Position numbers and translations under genes: made by a program. Shown here piece by piece: positions 6,020 through 7,723 of a DNA stretch of 7,723 nucleotides. The stretch's first letter is position 1; every line of letters starts with the position of its first letter. The notes under the pieces are model-generated. The model saw only the letters and a program-made list of their open reading frames with translations, was not told the origin of the DNA and made no database searches. The stretch comes from Bacilli bacterium (GTDB lineage Bacteria; Bacillota_I; Bacilli_A; RFN20; CAG-288): the NCBI GenBank assembly GCA_022774485.1, contig JALFLX010000033.1, positions 1-7,723 of the forward strand. The letters run 5' to 3'.

Positions 6020-7420
6020 CTACCTCACGCGATTTTTCGCTAAGAAATTGTGGATATAAGAATTGAGCTCATCGATCTTGACACGCTCTTGGCTCATGCT
6101 GTCTCTTTCGCGGACAGTGACCATGTGGTCTTCTAAAGACTGGAAGTCAAAGGTGACACAAAGAGGGGTGCCGATCGCATCTTCTCTTCGATAGCGTTTG
6201 CCGATGGAACCAGTGGTGTCAAAGAGCGCATCGACTTCCTCATGGACCATATCGAAGACTTTTTTCGCTTCTTCGTTCAACTTGTTAGAAAGCGGCATGA
6301 CAGCGACAGTGTACGGAGCAAGTTCCGGTGCAAAGTGCATCACGACACGAGAGTCTTTCCCATCGTTTAAGCTCTCAACATCATAGGCATCACAGCAAAG
6401 AGCGAGCATGAGACGGTCAAGGCCAAAAGAGGGCTCGACAACATGCGGTAAATAACGCTCATTGGTCTCAGGATCTAAGTAAGTGAGATCCTCTTTGGAA
6501 GTTTCTTGGTGACGTCCTAAATCGTAGTCAGAGCGGCAGGCGATACCCATCAGCTCTCCCCAACCTAAGGTCGGGAAATCATATTCGATATCGGTGGTTG
6601 CTTTGGAGTAGAAAGCAAGCTCAGCCGGCTCGTGATCACGGAAGCGGACTTTTTCATCCTTTAAGCCAAGTTTTTCGACAAAGGACTTGCAGTTCTCTTT
6701 ATAGAATTCAAACCACTTCTCATCCTCACCAGGCTTAAAGAAGAATTCGATTTCCATCTGCTCAAATTCACGCATACGGAAGGTGAAGTTTCCAGGAGTG
6801 ATCTCATTGCGGAACGCCTTTCCGATATCACAGATACCGATCGGAAGCTTTCTTCTGGTCGTTCTCATGACATTTTTAAAGTTGACAAAGATGCCCTGAG
6901 CAGTCTCGGGACGGAGATAGACTTCGCTCTGTTTTCCCCCCGTGACACCGATAAATGTCTTGAACATCATCTGGAACTGGCGGATTGGAGTGAACTGATT
7001 CTTTCCGCAAGTCGGACAGATGATCTCACCAGACTGCATCATGTCATTGAGCTCATCTTGAGTCATGCCATCGACATCGAGCTCCGGTTTCTGTTCGTGA
7101 ATGATCTGATCCGCACGGAAACGAGCGTGGCAGTATTTGCAGTCGACCAGCGGATCATGGAAATTAGCGACATGTCCAGTCGCTTCCCAAACTTTGGGAT
7201 TCATGATAATCGCAGGATCGATCTGTACATTGTATTCGATACCGCGGACAAAGTGACGGACCCAAAGGTCTTTCACGTGATTCTTCAACAAAGTGCCAAG
7301 CGGCCCGTAATCCCAGGAGTTCGCTAAGCCTCCATAGATGTCACTTCCCGGATACACAAAGCCAGATGTTACCAAATGGCTTGTCACTTCTTCAAAGGTG
7401 ATTGTTTTCTTTTCTTCCAT
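6020..7420 (-). CDS. glyQS: Glycyl-tRNA synthetase, single-chain alpha2 type (class II)
   Basis: This enzyme charges tRNA-Gly with glycine using ATP, in the cytoplasm. Read from 7420 it has 466 residues, the normal size for the homodimeric form. Visible marks, in that numbering: YGPLG near 38-42; a zinc-ribbon insertion with Cys94, Cys97, Cys135 and Cys138; RPETAQG near 170-176; class II motif 2 (FRNEITPGNFTFRMREFEQM) from about 203; motif 3 (EPSFGLDR) near 329-336; and a C-terminal anticodon-binding domain from about 362 containing GKRYRREDAIGTP. It is not the bacterial alpha2-beta2 enzyme encoded by glyQ plus glyS, as in B. subtilis. The start at 7420 is preferred over 7444 because of the GAGGT site and the inferred transcription start. 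The leader is too short for a T-box. The TAG stop is one base before the dnaG start, so the two genes are cotranscribed and probably translationally coupled. Confidence 0.96.
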   Translation of the reverse strand: MEEKKTITFEEVTSHLVTSGFVYPGSDIYGGLANSWDYGPLGTLLKNHVKDLWVRHFVRGIEYNVQIDPAIIMNPKVWEATGHVANFHDPLVDCKYCHARFRADQIIHEQKPELDVDGMTQDELNDMMQSGEIICPTCGKNQFTPIRQFQMMFKTFIGVTGGKQSEVYLRPETAQGIFVNFKNVMRTTRRKLPIGICDIGKAFRNEITPGNFTFRMREFEQMEIEFFFKPGEDEKWFEFYKENCKSFVEKLGLKDEKVRFRDHEPAELAFYSKATTDIEYDFPTLGWGELMGIACRSDYDLGRHQETSKEDLTYLDPETNERYLPHVVEPSFGLDRLMLALCCDAYDVESLNDGKDSRVVMHFAPELAPYTVAVMPLSNKLNEEAKKVFDMVHEEVDALFDTTGSIGKRYRREDAIGTPLCVTFDFQSLEDHMVTVRERDSMSQERVKIDELNSYIHNFLAKNRVR

Positions 7421-7427
7421 CTGAGTT

Positions 7428-7432
7428 ACCTC
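7428..7432 (-). promoter_or_regulatory. Ribosome binding site that fixes the glyRS start
   Basis: GAGGT lies 7 bases before the ATG at 7420-7418. The ATG eight codons upstream (7444) has only a run of T before it and no Shine-Dalgarno sequence, so the start is placed at 7420. Confidence 0.75.
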
Positions 7433-7453
7433 GATTTCTTTCATGCAAAAAAT

Positions 7454-7483
7454 ATTTTAACATAAATAATATATGTTTGTCGA
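7454..7483 (-). promoter_or_regulatory. Extended -10 promoter for the glyRS-dnaG-rpoD operon
   Basis: On the minus strand TCGACA (7483-7478; 5 of 6 to TTGACA) lies 18 bases before TAAAAT (7459-7454; 5 of 6 to TATAAT). The -10 is preceded by TGT, giving the extended TGn element. Transcription would begin near 7447-7445, leaving a leader of about 25 bases before the glyRS start at 7420. The predicted start point falls on the more upstream ATG at 7444, which argues against that ATG being used. The site sits in the AT-rich gap just after the recO stop and is the best promoter seen for the operon. It is assigned by eye. Confidence 0.6.
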
Positions 7484-7498
7484 AATAATCTCCCCCTT

Positions 7499-7723
7499 TT
7501 AGAGCAGAGATTGATACAGCAAGGAGAAGGTTTTAAAAGGACTTAAATCAAAGGAGCGCTCTAATTTTTGGGTTAAGAGTGTAAGGATTTTTCTCCCCTC
7601 GCTTCTCGGGACAATTCGCTTGACATTTTTTTCATTTACTTCCATGAAAGCATAACGAAGAACATGAAGTTCCATCTCGCTTGTCTTCATAGCATCTCTT
7701 TTTTTAGCACAATCCTCACAGAG
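7499..7723 (-). CDS. recO: DNA repair protein RecO, C-terminal part (cut by window edge)
   Basis: This reading frame has no stop up to the window edge and encodes the last 74 residues of a protein, ending in TAA. A Met at 7690 could be taken for a start, but the frame continues upstream with a Cys-x-x-Cys pair (LCEDC, codons at 7723-7709) followed by AKKRDAM. That pair fits the second half of the zinc-binding site found in the C-terminal domain of many RecO proteins. The remainder is helical, and its last residues (SPFKTFSLLYQSLL) resemble the usual RecO ending. RecO helps load RecA on SSB-coated single-stranded DNA in the RecFOR pathway. recO just upstream of the glycyl-tRNA synthetase gene is the arrangement known in Bacillus, which supports the call. 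No terminator hairpin follows the stop, so read-through into glyRS is possible. The call rests on a short fragment plus gene order. Confidence 0.75.
   Translation of the reverse strand, partial: LCEDCAKKRDAMKTSEMELHVLRYAFMEVNEKNVKRIVPRSEGRKILTLLTQKLERSFDLSPFKTFSLLYQSLL

Noticed and set aside
6020..7420. glyS beta-subunit of the two-subunit glycyl-tRNA synthetase
   Set aside because: The protein has class II motifs 2 and 3, the zinc insertion and an anticodon-binding domain in one chain of normal alpha2 length, so it is the homodimeric enzyme.
7499..7690. A separate 63-residue small gene starting at the ATG at 7690
   Set aside because: The frame stays open to the window edge and the upstream codons include the CxxC pair expected in RecO, so it is the tail of recO.
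1..7723. Use of TGA as tryptophan (Mycoplasma-type code)
   Set aside because: TGA ends rpoD, the Nif3-family gene and the second sigma gene at the expected C-termini, and conserved Trp positions such as the RpoD WW pair are TGG.

Overview
The window is a stretch of chromosome from a low-to-moderate GC Firmicute-type bacterium, with every convincing gene on the minus strand. The order recO – single-chain glyRS – dnaG – rpoD – trmK – Nif3-family gene is the conserved macromolecular-synthesis neighbourhood of Bacilli, Erysipelotrichia-like lineages and Mollicutes. The single-chain (alpha2) glycyl-tRNA synthetase next to dnaG resembles the Mollicutes arrangement. TGA is used as a stop (rpoD, the Nif3-family gene, the second sigma gene) and Trp is TGG, so the genetic code is standard and the organism is not a Mycoplasma or Spiroplasma. 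I cannot name the species; an Erysipelotrichia or deep Mollicutes-related Bacilli lineage is an inference.

Right to left (direction of transcription): the 3' end of recO (7723-7499); a 78-bp gap with a good extended -10 promoter; glyRS (start best placed at 7420); dnaG, one base after the glyRS stop; a 53-bp AT-rich gap and rpoD; then a tightly overlapped run of trmK, a Nif3-family gene and a second, divergent sigma-70 family gene (start best placed at 1006). About 45 bases after the second sigma stop lies a strong intrinsic-terminator-like hairpin with a T tract (18-52). The last 98 bases could also be read as the start of another gene coupled through an ATGA overlap, but it lacks the Shine-Dalgarno site that the internal operon genes have.

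The operon combines tRNA charging (GlyRS), replication priming (DnaG), primary promoter recognition (RpoD), tRNA modification (TrmK) and a metal-binding protein of unknown role (Nif3 family), and adds a second sigma factor.

Most interesting points: (1) a second sigma factor in the same transcription unit as the primary one, with nearly all the classical -10-reading and melting residues replaced; (2) an unusual Lys/Ala/Ser/Thr/Pro-rich, histone-H1-like tail and acidic segment on the N-terminus of RpoD, making it about 509 residues; (3) the terminator-or-gene ambiguity at the left edge. The rest is orthodox core genome: I see no mobile elements, CRISPR arrays, rRNA or tRNA genes.
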